Origin: Pinus tabuliformis | Lineage: Eukaryota; Streptophyta; Pinopsida; Pinales; Pinaceae | NCBI GenBank assembly: GCA_031772625.1 | Contig: CM062815.1 | Span: forward strand, 915,770,979 to 915,834,978 | Direction of reading: 5' to 3' | DNA length: 64,000 nucleotides | Part shown: positions 38,953 through 50,221 of the stretch, piece by piece | How the letters are laid out: each line of letters starts with the position of its first letter | How positions within the stretch are numbered: the first letter of the stretch is position 1 | Notes under the pieces: generated by a model | Databases searched by the model: none | What the model was told of the DNA's origin: nothing | The model's input: only the letters and a program-made list of their open reading frames with translations | Program-made: the position numbers and the translations under genes

Positions 38953-40016
38953 TGTTATAGACATTTTTGTGCCTTACAGCATGAAGCATGAAATGTCAAT
39001 AATCTAAGGGATCCAAAGTCCCTAAACATGTTGTTCCTACCCCTAGAGGAACAAGGTCAGCAAACCACAGCACTAAATATCAGTTCTCCACCTGAAAACA
39101 CTCAAAAACAAGCTAATTCTGGATCATGTCAACTGCTCCACTGAGCATCTGCACTGAATGTCAACTACTCCACTCTGTACCTACGCTGAATGTCAAAAGC
39201 AATGAAGGCTACCTGCGCTGGGCGAGATTGGCCAAGTGGCACAGTCATTCTGCAAAGTGTCAAATGCCCAGGAAGCTTCCAAAATGACACTTGGATCAGG
39301 GAATTCGCCTTGTGATGAGTAAGAGGATCTAGATCTCCAAGTGGAAGCAAGAAACTCCAAGTGGACTCAAGAACTGAAGAATAACTGAAGTGGGAGAGGA
39401 CACTAGTCAGCTCCATGCCAAGCTCAAGCTGACTCATCCTTTCTCCAAATCTCCTATATATAGAGCTCTCTCATGAGGTCTAGGGAGGGCTGGAATCTGG
39501 TGAATGTAAGGAAGTGCTGTTGGTTTGAGTATAGAACTATTGGGTGATTTGGTTGAAGGAGGTGAAGAGGAGATTTCTTTCTGCTAGGAGGTGTTGCTGG
39601 ATTGGGCCTCTTATGGTTGTAACACTCTCAGAACTTTACTTCTTCCATTAATAAAGCATTTGAGGTTCTTCTATATGCATGTGTCTCAATGGCGTATTGA
39701 TGCTTGTATATTTGATTTATTCTAATCCTTGAATCAATTATGAATGTATGCTCCTTGTAGTTTCCCTCTCTTGTCATTTTGCAGGATCTTGGTGTAGCTG
39801 GGCTAGTGAAAGAGCAAGGAGCTGGGAGCAAGCAGCGATGAGGGAAGATTGGATCAATCATTAGCGGAAGATAACGGTTAGTGGATCTCTTCCTCCTCTC
39901 TCTTACATCTCATAAAGAAGTAATCTTGAATAGCTTTGCATTCGGTTGCTGCTGAGGTACTATCACCCTTAGAGTGGGATAGGGTCATTCCTTATTGGAT
40001 ACTTTTCCCAACAACA
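38953..40016 (+). repeat. LTR L6 (family R), 5' LTR of E5
   Basis: 1064 bp. TATATATA is at 39455-39462 and AATAAA at 39650-39655, about 190 bp apart, which bounds R. Ends CAACAACA. Confidence 0.95.
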
Positions 40017-40019
40017 AAT

Positions 40020-40037
40020 TGGCGACTCCGCTGGGCT
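40020..40037 (+). promoter_or_regulatory. Primer binding site of E5, tRNA-Arg type
   Basis: TGGCGACTCCGCTGGGCT; the last positions differ from E2 (GGGCTT against GGGGAT). Three bases (AAT) separate it from the LTR. Confidence 0.72.
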
Positions 40038-41721
40038 TCGTATCTTGTTGGTTGTTTGTGTTTTTTTCTATTCATTTCATAAACATAGGGAGTACCGAAT
40101 CGAACTGCATTTGGATCTTGCAAGTGCAAAGTAGAGGGCAACTACTCTAGCTCAGTTTCTGGGCAAGTTTATGATTTGAAGAGCTGATCCACAAGGACTC
40201 TAAATAGCTCTTAGTGATAGCTTTTCATCCCTTAGTGTGTACTTGACTGATAGCTTCTGATTTGGCCAAAAACTGTGAATTTTTGAGCAATCTGTGACCC
40301 AGAAACCAAGAGAAACGAAAGTTTCGTTCTTCAGTGCAGGCTGTGTGAAGGTTGTCTGCATTTCAGCGCAGTTCCCAAAGGGGCTACCTGCGCTAAAGGT
40401 CAAACTTCCTGTTTACTACCTGCGCTGGACTAGTTTTTCCTAGTGCTACTGGGGTTTCCTGTTGTTTCTTGCCCTGTTTTCAATCTTGTTTTGCTGCCTG
40501 TTACCAGTCAATGTACCTATCTGAAACCAACTTTCCTTGCCACTATTCCGCCTCGGTTGTATAAAGAAGTTGTGTTTGTTCTTTCTGTATTTCTTGTATC
40601 ATTTACAGTTTCCCATAACGAAAGTGAACTAGTCTTGCTGTGGCCTCTTAGATCTAGACATGTGATTAAGTGTCGTTTTGATCTTAAGAGTTAGTATGTT
40701 TGTTGTTCATAGCTGACTGAGCTTTTGCTTTCGTCATATGGTTTGAATTTATATATTTCTAGTGTTGAAACAAGTAAATCTTAAGGTGTCTTTTGATTTT
40801 TGACAAGCTTGTTTGCTTTCACTTGAAATTGAATTCAAAGTTATACAACAGCTTTCTTTTTGTGTCGCACAAACATTAAGAAAGAGAAAAGAAATACTTG
40901 CATTGTGCATGTGCATTATGACAGCTTGCATGTTGATTTAGGAAAAATTGCATTAGTGTGTGCTCTATGGTCTGTGTGAAAAGATGTTATTCTTCTTTTC
41001 CCTCAGTAGTTAAGATTTTCAGAGTTGAAAGATTGAAAAGCTTGCTTATCATCTTAGACTGCATTTAGGAGTGTTACTATACATCTCGTGGTGATCCATA
41101 AAGGCAAACTGCTAAACAAGATCAACCTTAAAATAAATTGAATTTACATAACAACGCATTGAAACATAACGCAAACACATAGAGGTCTAAGCTAGAGACG
41201 TGTTCCCGCGTCGTTAAACGTGATATCTTAGCGTTGAGTGGTTGGGTGATTCCTCCACGGTGAAGCGATAAGTATCAATACAGACTTGTGCTCCCACGTA
41301 CCGTCGCGTATATATTGGGAGACCCCTATAGGAACAAAGCCTTTATCCATAGGAAACCGTGTCGGCCGCCCTACTGATCGCAATGCAGTGAACACAGCAT
41401 TCACGAAGATCGACCACTCGTACCGTAAAACGTATTCTATGGTTTTGCGAAAAGTTTGGCACACCCTCTGCCTAGATCTCCAGAGTAGTTTATTTTGGCC
41501 TTTTTCAAACTCTATAACTGAAAAAGTCCATCCGAGCATTTGTCACTTCGGGCTCGTTAAAACATCGAAGGAGACTAGAGTCATCTTTAGCTTTTTCTTG
41601 ACTCTTAAAAAGTGAAAAAGCAAGTTGTGTCTAAAGCGTCGTTATAAAATTTATTTTAAACAGAATAATCATCACCTTTCCCTCGTTCATCTTCGAAGTT
41701 AGTCTATCACCAGTGAAGTTC
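40038..41721 (+). other. Leader of E5
   Basis: Uninterrupted version of the E2 leader, including the empty target site of the Athila-like insertion near 40217-40225. The local hairpin arm TTCAGCGCAG is at 40362-40371; its partner has one change (CTGCGCTAAA). CGAGC/GCTCG plus TTAAAAC lies near 41533-41562 and GAGTC/GACTC near 41577-41605. No convincing gene. Confidence 0.75.
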
Positions 41722-44594
41722 CTGTAGAATCGCTAGGCGATCTATTGGATAGACTCAATATGTCTGAACAACCGTCGACGTCTAGGACTGTGTCGTCCGA
41801 CACAACAGCGGCAGAGCCTCCTGCCGCTACTCCAACGATGTTCGCTGGTATACCATCTGTCCCGACAAATTTTCCTCAACAACAAGCCGGAGTCCCATTA
41901 GGGACGACGACATGGTTAGTTCTTATTTCTTCATCCGGATTATCATTTGGTATTTCTTATGTTGAAACTCAACAAATTTATCCAATGTGTCTTCAAAGGC
42001 CAATTTACCCTTTAAGTACTGGATTTCCACCGTATGGAGGGCAGTATGCTCTTTCATTGTTCCCTCCTAGAGAACAACCATATGGGAGTTTACAACAAAG
42101 TTCAGGTCAAACTGGAATTACATCAAGCAGTTGGGTACCAATACTGCCTCGACAACCAGGGGTTGTATATTCAATGCAACCAGTACACCATGTGTCGGAT
42201 ATTCCCACCACACCTGCTATGGTGAATGCATCGCTAGTACAAGCGCTACCTGTTGTATGTCAACCCCAAGTTTCTCAGGTTGCAATACAACAGCCTCTTG
42301 TCTCAACGACTCAATCACAATCTCAGGGTAGTGCCTCCTTATCTGGAGCGACTCAGGCTCAAACAAGTACTGTGACTCCTCATCTTGGTCAATCATCCAG
42401 TATTGGTCAACAGCAAATGGTCCAACAACCAGAGCTGGTTCAATCTCAAAAACCGCCATTCCAACAATCATATCAAAGACCTGAGCAACAAGTCTTTGTA
42501 AGTAATGGGAAACCATGCTATAATGGTTATGCCCATCAACCTTGTCAAAGTTGCCAGCATTATGCTGGTCTGCAAAGACCCATTGCTCAGGCGATACCAT
42601 CTTATCCTGGATATGCTTCGCCTAACCTGAACCAACAGTTGCCCTTTGTAGCAACTCTAGAATTACAAGATCTAAACCGGCTGATGAATGATCCAATTGC
42701 TTATGCTCCTTGGTGGCCAGCGATTCCGCATAAACTTCCGTCAGATATTCCTAAATTCAATGGAAATCCGGGTGAAGATCCGTCGAATCATGTGATGACA
42801 TTCCATCTATGGTGTTCATCGAACACCCTGAATGATGATTCGATAAGACTTCGCCTCTTTCAGAGGACGTTAACGGGTCCAGCGACAAAATGGTACATTG
42901 AATTGCCTAGAGCTTTGTTCGACAACTTCAGTACCTTAGCCACAACCTTTTTAACCCATTTTCAATTACCGATAAGGTATGAAACGGGAACAGAACTCCT
43001 TACCAACTTCAAACAGATGACTACCACCCACATATCTGATCATATACATGAGTGGCGTCGTCGCCGTAGGATGGTGAAAACATATGTTCCCGATCAGCTG
43101 TTAGCTGAATGGTTTATAAAGTCCTTACTTCCTGCTATAACGGAAGATGTGGCCAAGGGGGGAGTCGTAACAGAGGAGCAAGTTATCGCTCATGCACAGT
43201 ATTTGGACTTAGTTTATACTCAGTCCGGCACGCTCTACGACAAAATACCCGACGCTCCTAGACCGGAATTTTCAATTCCTCCTCCTCCTAAATCAAACAA
43301 TGACTCTCACGCCAGCGATGGCATGATTGGAAAGCACAAAATTTATAGTCAAAATGCAAATGAAGAACTTCTTGCCTCATAAGTAAATGCCATGTCGACC
43401 GACAAGGGCAAACAACTGAAGCAACCAGGGGGCAAGAAGAAAAATAAAGGGAGAAAAAGGAAACCCCCGACAAGGTGTCATATATGCGATGAGGATCATT
43501 GGACGAAAGATTGTCCACATATAGCTGAAGTTAAGAAACTCTTTAAGAGTTCAAAAACCCCAGTAGTATTGACTGATCCGTTTCCCAACCCAGGTCAAAA
43601 TCTGGTTGCTAATCAAAATGCTTCCCGATCCCAAGTGCTTATGTTGTCTGTCTCGAAGCAGCAAAATGATGCTTTGACAAGGAATAAAGATTACGGGAAT
43701 CCAAAGCTGTCGAACGACAAGGTTAATGAACGACCTAGTAGTTCAACAACAACTTTGACCGAAGTTGTGCCACCCATCGTTCCTGAGCCAATGATAAAGT
43801 CGCCAAAGGGAGTAGTACACAAATCAACATTTAATCCTTGTCCCAAAGGAGCACAGAATTATAATATAGTAGAGGACCTGGCCCAATCGCCGTCCACTAT
43901 GTCGACACTTGAGGTACCACAAAATTTCCCCTCCCAAGAGCAAGCTTTATTATCAGCAATAGGTGGGATTGGCCCAATGGATTCCAATCTTGTGGCCTTT
44001 GATCATAAAGGATATGACCCTCAGTTACCAGCTCAACTAGCTTTTCTTATTCAAGTGAAAGCCCTCAACAAAACTGTTCAGTGAACAATTATTGATGAGG
44101 GGGCATCTACATGTCTTATGTCGATAAGTTGCTGGAAAGATTTAGGCTCACCACCCTTGTCAAAAACGTCAACAATGTTAAAAGCATTTGATGGACGATC
44201 ATACACTCCATACGGGATTTTAAGTAACTTGCAAGTTGAACTGGGGGGCAAAACAGTAGAAGTTGATGTTGAAGTAATCGACGGAAACCTCGATTACAAC
44301 ATCCTACTGGGAAGGCCCTGGATATACGCCATGGCCGCAGTTGTGTCGACCTACTTCAGGAAGATTGCATTTCCCTTTCAAGGAAGAATTACAGTCGTCG
44401 ACCAACAAACTTTCCTCCCCGACAGTTCACAAGTTACGGGAAGCATTCCAATGATCCAGGGAAGCAATCATTCGCTTCAAAATATCGGAGTAATTTTCCT
44501 AAAAGACCCCACTTTAATGGGTACTTTTTCCCTACCGCCTCCGAGTAATCTGGCGGAAATGGCCACAGTGGAATATGAAACCTTCCATTTCTAA
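41722..44594 (+). pseudogene. gag-protease polyprotein of E5
   Basis: Gag starts within the family frame; the first ATG is at 41760 (MSEQPSTS), equivalent to 25759 of E2, and the roughly 170 codons upstream in E2 are absent. The capsid core runs about 42690-43150, the zinc knuckle CHICDEDHWTKDC about 43476-43515, and protease IIDEGAST about 44090-44120. It ends VEYETFHF. Breaks are GAA to TAA at 43380 and a TGA at 44082 (GTTCAGTGAACA against GTTCATCGAACA). Otherwise it is the best gag-protease copy. Confidence 0.9.
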
Positions 44595-46750
44595 TGGATC
44601 TAAAAATCGAGGATAGTTCCTATCTCATGTCAACCTCGTTAAAAAAATGAAAAGTCGATGATAGTTCCTATCTCATGTCAACCTCGTTAAAAAATGAAGA
44701 GTCGAGGATAGTTCCTATTTTCCGTCAACCTCATTAAAAAATGAAACAAATCCCCGAGGTAAACCTTCATTCCAATCACCGAATTGAATGCAATGAAGCT
44801 TGGGGGGCATGCACCTCGATTTGCATTATTATGCTGGGGGCATGCAAGCTTATCATCCGAGCAGTTTTAGCAAATAGTTCATACTCGTTAAAAAATAAAC
44901 ATAAGATTGAGCAGTGTTTTGGTGCATTCAAGCTCTTTAAAAAATGAACCCAGTACCGGTAAATAACCATTGTGATCGTAAATTTATTAGCCATAAAAAG
45001 CCTTGGTCGTGTTTTGCACCCGCCACCTCCATTCCATTTGGCCAATCATTCACCTCCATATGATTGTTTACCTATTTTGAGGAACAGCTGCAAAGAGTGA
45101 TTTCACCTAGCCATCCTTGTGACACCGCCATGATTGGAAAATTCCAACCTGTACCTAGAATCTGCTGCTATCCCTGTTTATCACTCGTTCCTCAAAAGCC
45201 GAGTCTTCTTTGAGATCTTTTCTCCTGACTCGTAAAATATGAAAAGTTTGCCGAGTTTTGGCCTTCCAGCTCGTTAAAAGGACCGGAAGAGCTATCCCTC
45301 CTCTAGATTTTAATCTTTTTGGACCTGAGGGATTATTACACAAAAAGGTCGAGCGCTTGTTTTATTCGGCTCGTTAAAATTATCGAAAACTCATCCGTTC
45401 TGTATTGTTTTATACTTTTGCGGACTTAAGGGATTAGGTGATGAAAAAGGAATTTTGGAGTTAACTTTCTGTACCTTTTCAGACTCTCTAAAAATTAAAA
45501 GGACCGAGTTTTCCTTGTCATTAGACTCGTTAAAATGATTAAATAGCGACAAACTTGTCTTTAGACGAGAACGAGTTTCCCTATCACTAGGCTCGTTAAA
45601 ACATAGAGATGGGCTTGCCCGAAGGGTAGGTTATAGAACAAGCATATGTTATCCTCCTCAAGCTTGACAAAAATAAAGAGGTACTGGTCAGAAATGTCTG
45701 GGGAAAAATTGGGAGAACCTCAAAGCTTTAATGGTAGCAAGTCACTCTTGAACATGACACTTTGTCCTCCGTATCACATCGGGTTGGGTTGTTTCATTCA
45801 CCGGTCTCATCACCATGGTCTTCGCCAAACCATCCGCATTTGGGGTAATGCTACCGATCCATCACATCAGTGTCGTTATATGTTCAAGAGATGTTGTTCA
45901 GAAAGAGTCAACCGTGTCCCATCCACTGCCATACATTATCCTTCATCCACCCATGATCGCCACCCTGAATCATATTTCACAGATTGTTTTCACCTCCACT
46001 AAAATCATTAGCTCCGTTCCGTGTCACTGATGTGGGATTCATTAAGGCCCTCCTTTGACGGATCGCTTCTTGTCGACTTCAGCTCATTATCCAAGAAGTT
46101 GATCTAGGAACACCCCCCTCAGTACTTTGAAGCTTGCATGCCTCAATGGCAAGTTTCTCACTTCTGGCGACAGGTATACATCAATGACCTTCGACCAGAA
46201 GATTTTGCGTGGTGTTCGACGCCAAGTCCTTTATTCACACCACGTGAATTGTACTGCAGTACCTTGAGGGTCATTATCATTATCGGTGATTCCTCTCGCG
46301 CTTGTTAACGGTTTACATTATTGACCGGTAATCAAGCGATGTCTTTCCATGTTCGACTTCAGCGCAATTCTCACATGGATCGACTTGTACTTAGAGTGAA
46401 GATCGAACGAGTTTGAAGACCTCGGATCTAGTTTCATCCATCCGGGCTGCGATATATATTCAGGAAATATAAAGACATTTGATATGTACATCATTGCAGC
46501 AGATGATCATCCTACTCAAAGGATGATAATTTCAGCAGAGAATTATCAGTCTACCATCAGGCGATCGTTTGTTCTATGTACCAAAATGAATTTATAAAGC
46601 TGAGCATGGGAATGCCCGCCTCAGCTAGATCATGAAAGCATAATGAAAAATAATGTATTGTATTGTATTTTATTACAGGTCACCTTTCAGCGATTGAATG
46701 AACTTCGGATCCTCCTGATAAATCATTTCACCCGATAAACGACTTCATAC
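44595..46750 (+). other. 3' non-coding region of E5 with hairpin array
   Basis: Three 47-bp units (about 44603-44744; the second has CGATG in place of CGAGG), CGAGC with ACTCG (44858-44888, right arm mutated) and the remaining modules to about 45600. The 14-bp palindrome is degraded here (CAGGCGATCGTTTG near 46559). Confidence 0.75.
45646..46002 (+). CDS. 118-codon ORF of unknown function (E5 copy)
   Basis: Same ORF as at 7672, uninterrupted, with small changes (SEMSGEK, LRQTIRIWGN). Confidence 0.35.
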   Translation: MLSSSSLTKIKRYWSEMSGEKLGEPQSFNGSKSLLNMTLCPPYHIGLGCFIHRSHHHGLRQTIRIWGNATDPSHQCRYMFKRCCSERVNRVPSTAIHYPSSTHDRHPESYFTDCFHLH

Positions 46751-46763
46751 TTTAGGGGGCAAC
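46751..46763 (+). promoter_or_regulatory. Polypurine tract of E5
   Basis: TTTAGGGGGCAAC directly before LTR L7. Confidence 0.8.
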
Positions 46764-47827
46764 TGTTATAGACATTTTTGTGCCTTACAGCATGAAGCAT
46801 GAAATGTCAATAATCTAAGGGATCCAAAGTCCCTAAACATGTTGTTCCTACCCCTAGAGGAACAAGGTCAGCAAACCACAGCACTAAATATCAGTTCTCC
46901 ACCTGAAAACACTCAAAATCAAGCTAATTCTGGATCATGTCAACTGCTCCACTGAGCATCTGCGCTGAATGTCAACTGCTCCACTCTGTACCTGCACTGA
47001 ATGTCAAAAACAATGAAGGCTACCTGCACTGGGCGAGATTGGCCAAGTGGCACAGTCATTCTGCAAAGTGTCAAATGCCCAGGAAGCTTCCAAAATGACA
47101 CTTGGATCAGGGAATTCGCCTTGTGATGAGTACGAGGATCTAGATCTCCAAGTGGAAGCAAGAAACTCCAAGTGGACTCAAGAACTGAAGAATAACTGAA
47201 GTGGGAGAGGACACTAGTCAGCTCCATGCCAAGCTCAAGCTGACTCATCCTTTCTCCAAATGTCCTATATATAGAGCTCTCTCATGAGGTCTAGGGAGGG
47301 CTGGAATCTGGTGAATGTAAGGAAGTGCTGTTGGTTTGAGTATAGAACTATTGGGTGATTTGCTTGAAGGAGGTGAAGAGGAGATTTCTTTCTGTTGGGA
47401 GGTGTTGCTGGATTGGGCCTCTTATGGTTGTAACACTCTCAGAACTTTACTTCTTCCATTAATAAAGCATTTGAGGTTCTTCTATATGCATGTGTCTCAA
47501 TGGCGTATTGATGCTTGTATATTTGATTTATTCTAATCCTTGAATCAATTATGAATGTATGCTCCTTGTAGTTTCCCTCTCTTGTCATTTTGCAGGATCT
47601 TGGTGTAGCTGGGCCAGTGAAAGAGCAAGGAGCTGGGTGCAAGCAGCGAAGAGGGAAGATTGGATCAATCATTAGCGGAAGATAACGGTTAGTGGATCTC
47701 TTCCTCCTCTCTCTTACATCTCATAAAGAAGTAATCTTGAATAGCTTTGCATTCGGTTGTTGCTGAGGTACTATCACCCTTAGAGTGGGATAGAGTCATT
47801 CCGTATTGGATACTTTTCCCAACAACA
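46764..47827 (+). repeat. LTR L7 (family R), shared by E5 (3') and E6 (5')
   Basis: 1064 bp and complete. The PBS that should follow is replaced by foreign sequence (47828-47912), yet E6 leader sequence resumes afterwards, so one LTR serves two tandem internal regions. Confidence 0.95.
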
Positions 47828-47912
47828 AATTATGACTGTATCCTATATCACAAAAATGTCTATGAATCATCCAAGTTATATTGTTCCCCTGTATTTGATC
47901 CTCTAGAGTCGA
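47828..47912 (+). other. Filler replacing the PBS of E6
   Basis: After AATT the expected GGCGACTCC is absent. The segment contains CACAAAAATGTCTAT (47868-47882), an inverted copy of the LTR start, and GATCCTCTAGAGTCGA (47897-47912). Leader sequence resumes at ATCGTATCTTGTTGG. Without a PBS this copy could not be reverse-transcribed from L7. Confidence 0.7.
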
Positions 47913-48003
47913 TATCGTATCTTGTTGGTTGTTTGTGTTTTTGCTATTCATTTCATGAACAAAGGGAGTACCGAATCGTCTTTAGCCATTTCAAATTTCG
48001 AAA

Positions 48004-48053
48004 CCTGCGCTGAAGGTCAAGCTGCCTTAAGGCAGCCTGACCCTCAACGCAGG
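48004..48053 (+). repeat. 50-nt inverted repeat in the PMD-like intron segment of E6
   Basis: Arms CCTGCG, GGTCA and GCTGCC face GGCAGC, TGACC and CGCAGG around a TTAA centre. The E3 copy is at 33390-33439 with more mismatches. The motif CCTGCGCTGAA.GTCA is also the core of the LTR and leader repeats. Confidence 0.85.
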
Positions 48054-48191
48054 TGGGAGACTCTCTGCCTGCACTGGGCTCAAAAAATTTGAGTTTTTTA
48101 GGTCATTTTTTGATGATTTTTTCGCCAGTTTTTCATCAAAATCAGGAACTTACTCTTTCTCTTGCTTGCTTTGCAGGGAACTTTGAACAAA

Positions 48192-48772
48192 ATGTCCCTT
48201 ACGTGGCGAGAACGAGAACATGAAGAGGAGGACATGATTGCCCTCCATGACCCTGTCACGGTGAACGCGTTGGTGGCCTACTGAAGTTCTTCCATATCTC
48301 TAGTATGAGAGCACAGATTTCTTTGCTGCAGTACATGCTTGATGCTTGGGATCCTGTTAACCAAGTGTTCCAGATTAGGGGAAAGGCCATCCCCTTGACC
48401 ATAGAGGACATGTACTTCTTGACTGGACTGTCAAGACGAGGTGCCCCCATTTCCTTGTTAGGTACGGCCCGGGGGACTGATTACACCAGAGATTATGTCC
48501 GCCAGTATTGCAGGGAAGGTTCTCAGCCGAGCAGAGACGGCAAGATTGTTATCCGTGAGATTACTGATCGGGCAATCAGGTCCATTCTATTCACTATTGG
48601 TAGGATGGCCGGTAGTGCAGCTTTACATGTTGCCAACAGGTCTTATATGCAGCACGCCTTGGAGTGTCTCCAACCGAAAGTATTCAACTGGTGTGATGCA
48701 GTACTTGTTCAGATGAAAAGTCAATTGACCAAGGTAAAGGACGGGAAGAGCTATCTCTCCTCTAGATTTTAA
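48192..48772 (+). pseudogene. PMD-like ORF fragment carried by E6
   Basis: A splice-acceptor-like TTGCTTTGCAG ends at 48176. The ATG at 48192 gives MSLTWREREHEEEDMIAL as in E3. A 7-base deletion after GTGAACGCGTTG (near 48270) shifts the frame; from 48305 (MRAQISLLQYML) it is open again with PLTIEDMYFLTGLSRRG and IVIREITDRAIRSILFTIGRM. The gene breaks at KDGK near 48745 and the frame runs a few codons into element 3' region. The join shares GGAAG with the 3' region (compare 7311), a microhomology. The E3 copy extends about 40 codons further. Confidence 0.6.
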
Positions 48773-50208
48773 TCTTTTTGGACCTGAGGGATTATTACAC
48801 AAAAAGGTCGAGCGCTTGTTTTATTCGGCTCGTTAAAGTTATTGAAAACTCATCCCTTCTGTATTGTTTTATACTTTTTCGGACTTAAGGGATTAGATGA
48901 CGAAAAAGGAATTTTGGAGTCAACTTTCTGTATCTTTTCAGACTCTCTAAAATTGAAAATTACAGAGTTTTCCTTGTCGTTAGACTCGTTAAAATGATTA
49001 AATAGCGACAAACTTGTCTTTAGACGAGAACGAGTTTCCCTATCGCTAGGCTCATTAAAACATAGCGATGGGCTTACCCGAAGGGTAGGTTATAGAACAA
49101 GCATATGTTATCCTCCTCAAGCTTGACAAAAATAAAGAGGTACTGGTCAAAAATGACTGGGGAAAAATTGGGAGAACCTCAAAGCTTTAATGGTAGCAAG
49201 TCACTCTTGAACATGATACTTTGTCCTCCGTATCACATCGGGTTGGGTTGTTTCATTCACCGGTCTCATCACCATGGTCCTCACCAAACCATCCACATTT
49301 GGGGTAATGCTACAGATCCATCACATCAGTGTCGTTATATGTTCAAGAGATGTTGTTCAGAAAGAGTCAACCGTGTCCCATCCACTGCCATACATTATCC
49401 TTCATCCACCCATGATCGCCACCCTGAATCATATTTCACAGATTGTTTTCACCTCCATTAAAATCATTAGCTCCATTCCGTGTCACTGATGTGGGATTCA
49501 TTAAGGCCCTCCTTTGACGGATTGCTTCTTGTCGACTTCAGCTCATTATCCAAGAAGTTGATCTAGGAACAAAACCCCCAGTACTTTGAAGCTTGCATGC
49601 CTCAATGGCAAGTTTCTCACTTCTGGCGACAGGTATACATTAATGACCTTCGACCAGAAGATTTTGCGTGGTGTTCGACGCCAAGTCCTTTATTCACACC
49701 GCGTGAATTGTACTGCAGTACCTTGAGGGTCATTATCATTATCGGTGATTCCTCTCGCGCTTGTTAACGGTTTACATTATTGACCGGTAATCAAGCGATG
49801 TCTTTCCATGTTCGACTTCAGCGCAATTCTCACATGGATCCACTTGTACTTAGAGTGAAGATCGAACAAGTTTGAAGACCTCGGATCTAGTTTCATCCAT
49901 CCGGGCTGCGATATATATTCAGGAAATATAAAGACATTTGATATGTACATCATTGCAGCAGATGATCATCCTACTCAAAGGATGATAATTTCAGCAGAGA
50001 ATTATCAGTCTACCATCAGACGATCGTCTGTCATATGTACCAAAATGAATTTATAAAGCTGAACATGGGAATGCCCGCCTCAGCTAGATCATGAAAGCAG
50101 AATGAAAAATAATGTATTGTATTGTATTTATTACAGGTCACCTCTCAGCGATTGAATGAACTTCGGATCCTCCTGATAAAGCATTTCACCCGATAAACGA
50201 CCTCATAC
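48739..50208 (+). other. 3' region of E6 (distal part)
   Basis: It starts at the ATCCCTC/GAGGGAT stem region (equivalent to 7311), so the 47-bp units and first modules are missing. CGAGC/GCTCG, CCCTT/AAGGG and GAGT/ACTC-type modules remain. The palindrome CAGACGATCGTCTG is at 50017-50030. Confidence 0.75.
49105..49461 (+). CDS. 118-codon ORF of unknown function (E6 copy)
   Basis: Fifth uninterrupted copy, with SKMTGEK, NMILCPP and GPHQTIHI. Confidence 0.35.
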   Translation: MLSSSSLTKIKRYWSKMTGEKLGEPQSFNGSKSLLNMILCPPYHIGLGCFIHRSHHHGPHQTIHIWGNATDPSHQCRYMFKRCCSERVNRVPSTAIHYPSSTHDRHPESYFTDCFHLH

Positions 50209-50221
50209 TTTAGGGGGCAAC
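50209..50221 (+). promoter_or_regulatory. Polypurine tract of E6
   Basis: TTTAGGGGGCAAC directly before LTR L8. Confidence 0.8.

Larger units (their letters stand above)
38953..47827 (+). mobile_element. E5: full-length non-autonomous family R element (8.9 kb)
   Basis: LTR L6, PBS, 1.7-kb leader, gag-protease, 2.2-kb 3' region, PPT and LTR L7 in order. RT, RNase H and integrase are absent, so movement would need proteins in trans, for example from an element like the one at 1-3842. No 5-bp duplication is visible (TTAAC left, AATTA right), which fits its position in a tandem array. Confidence 0.92.
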
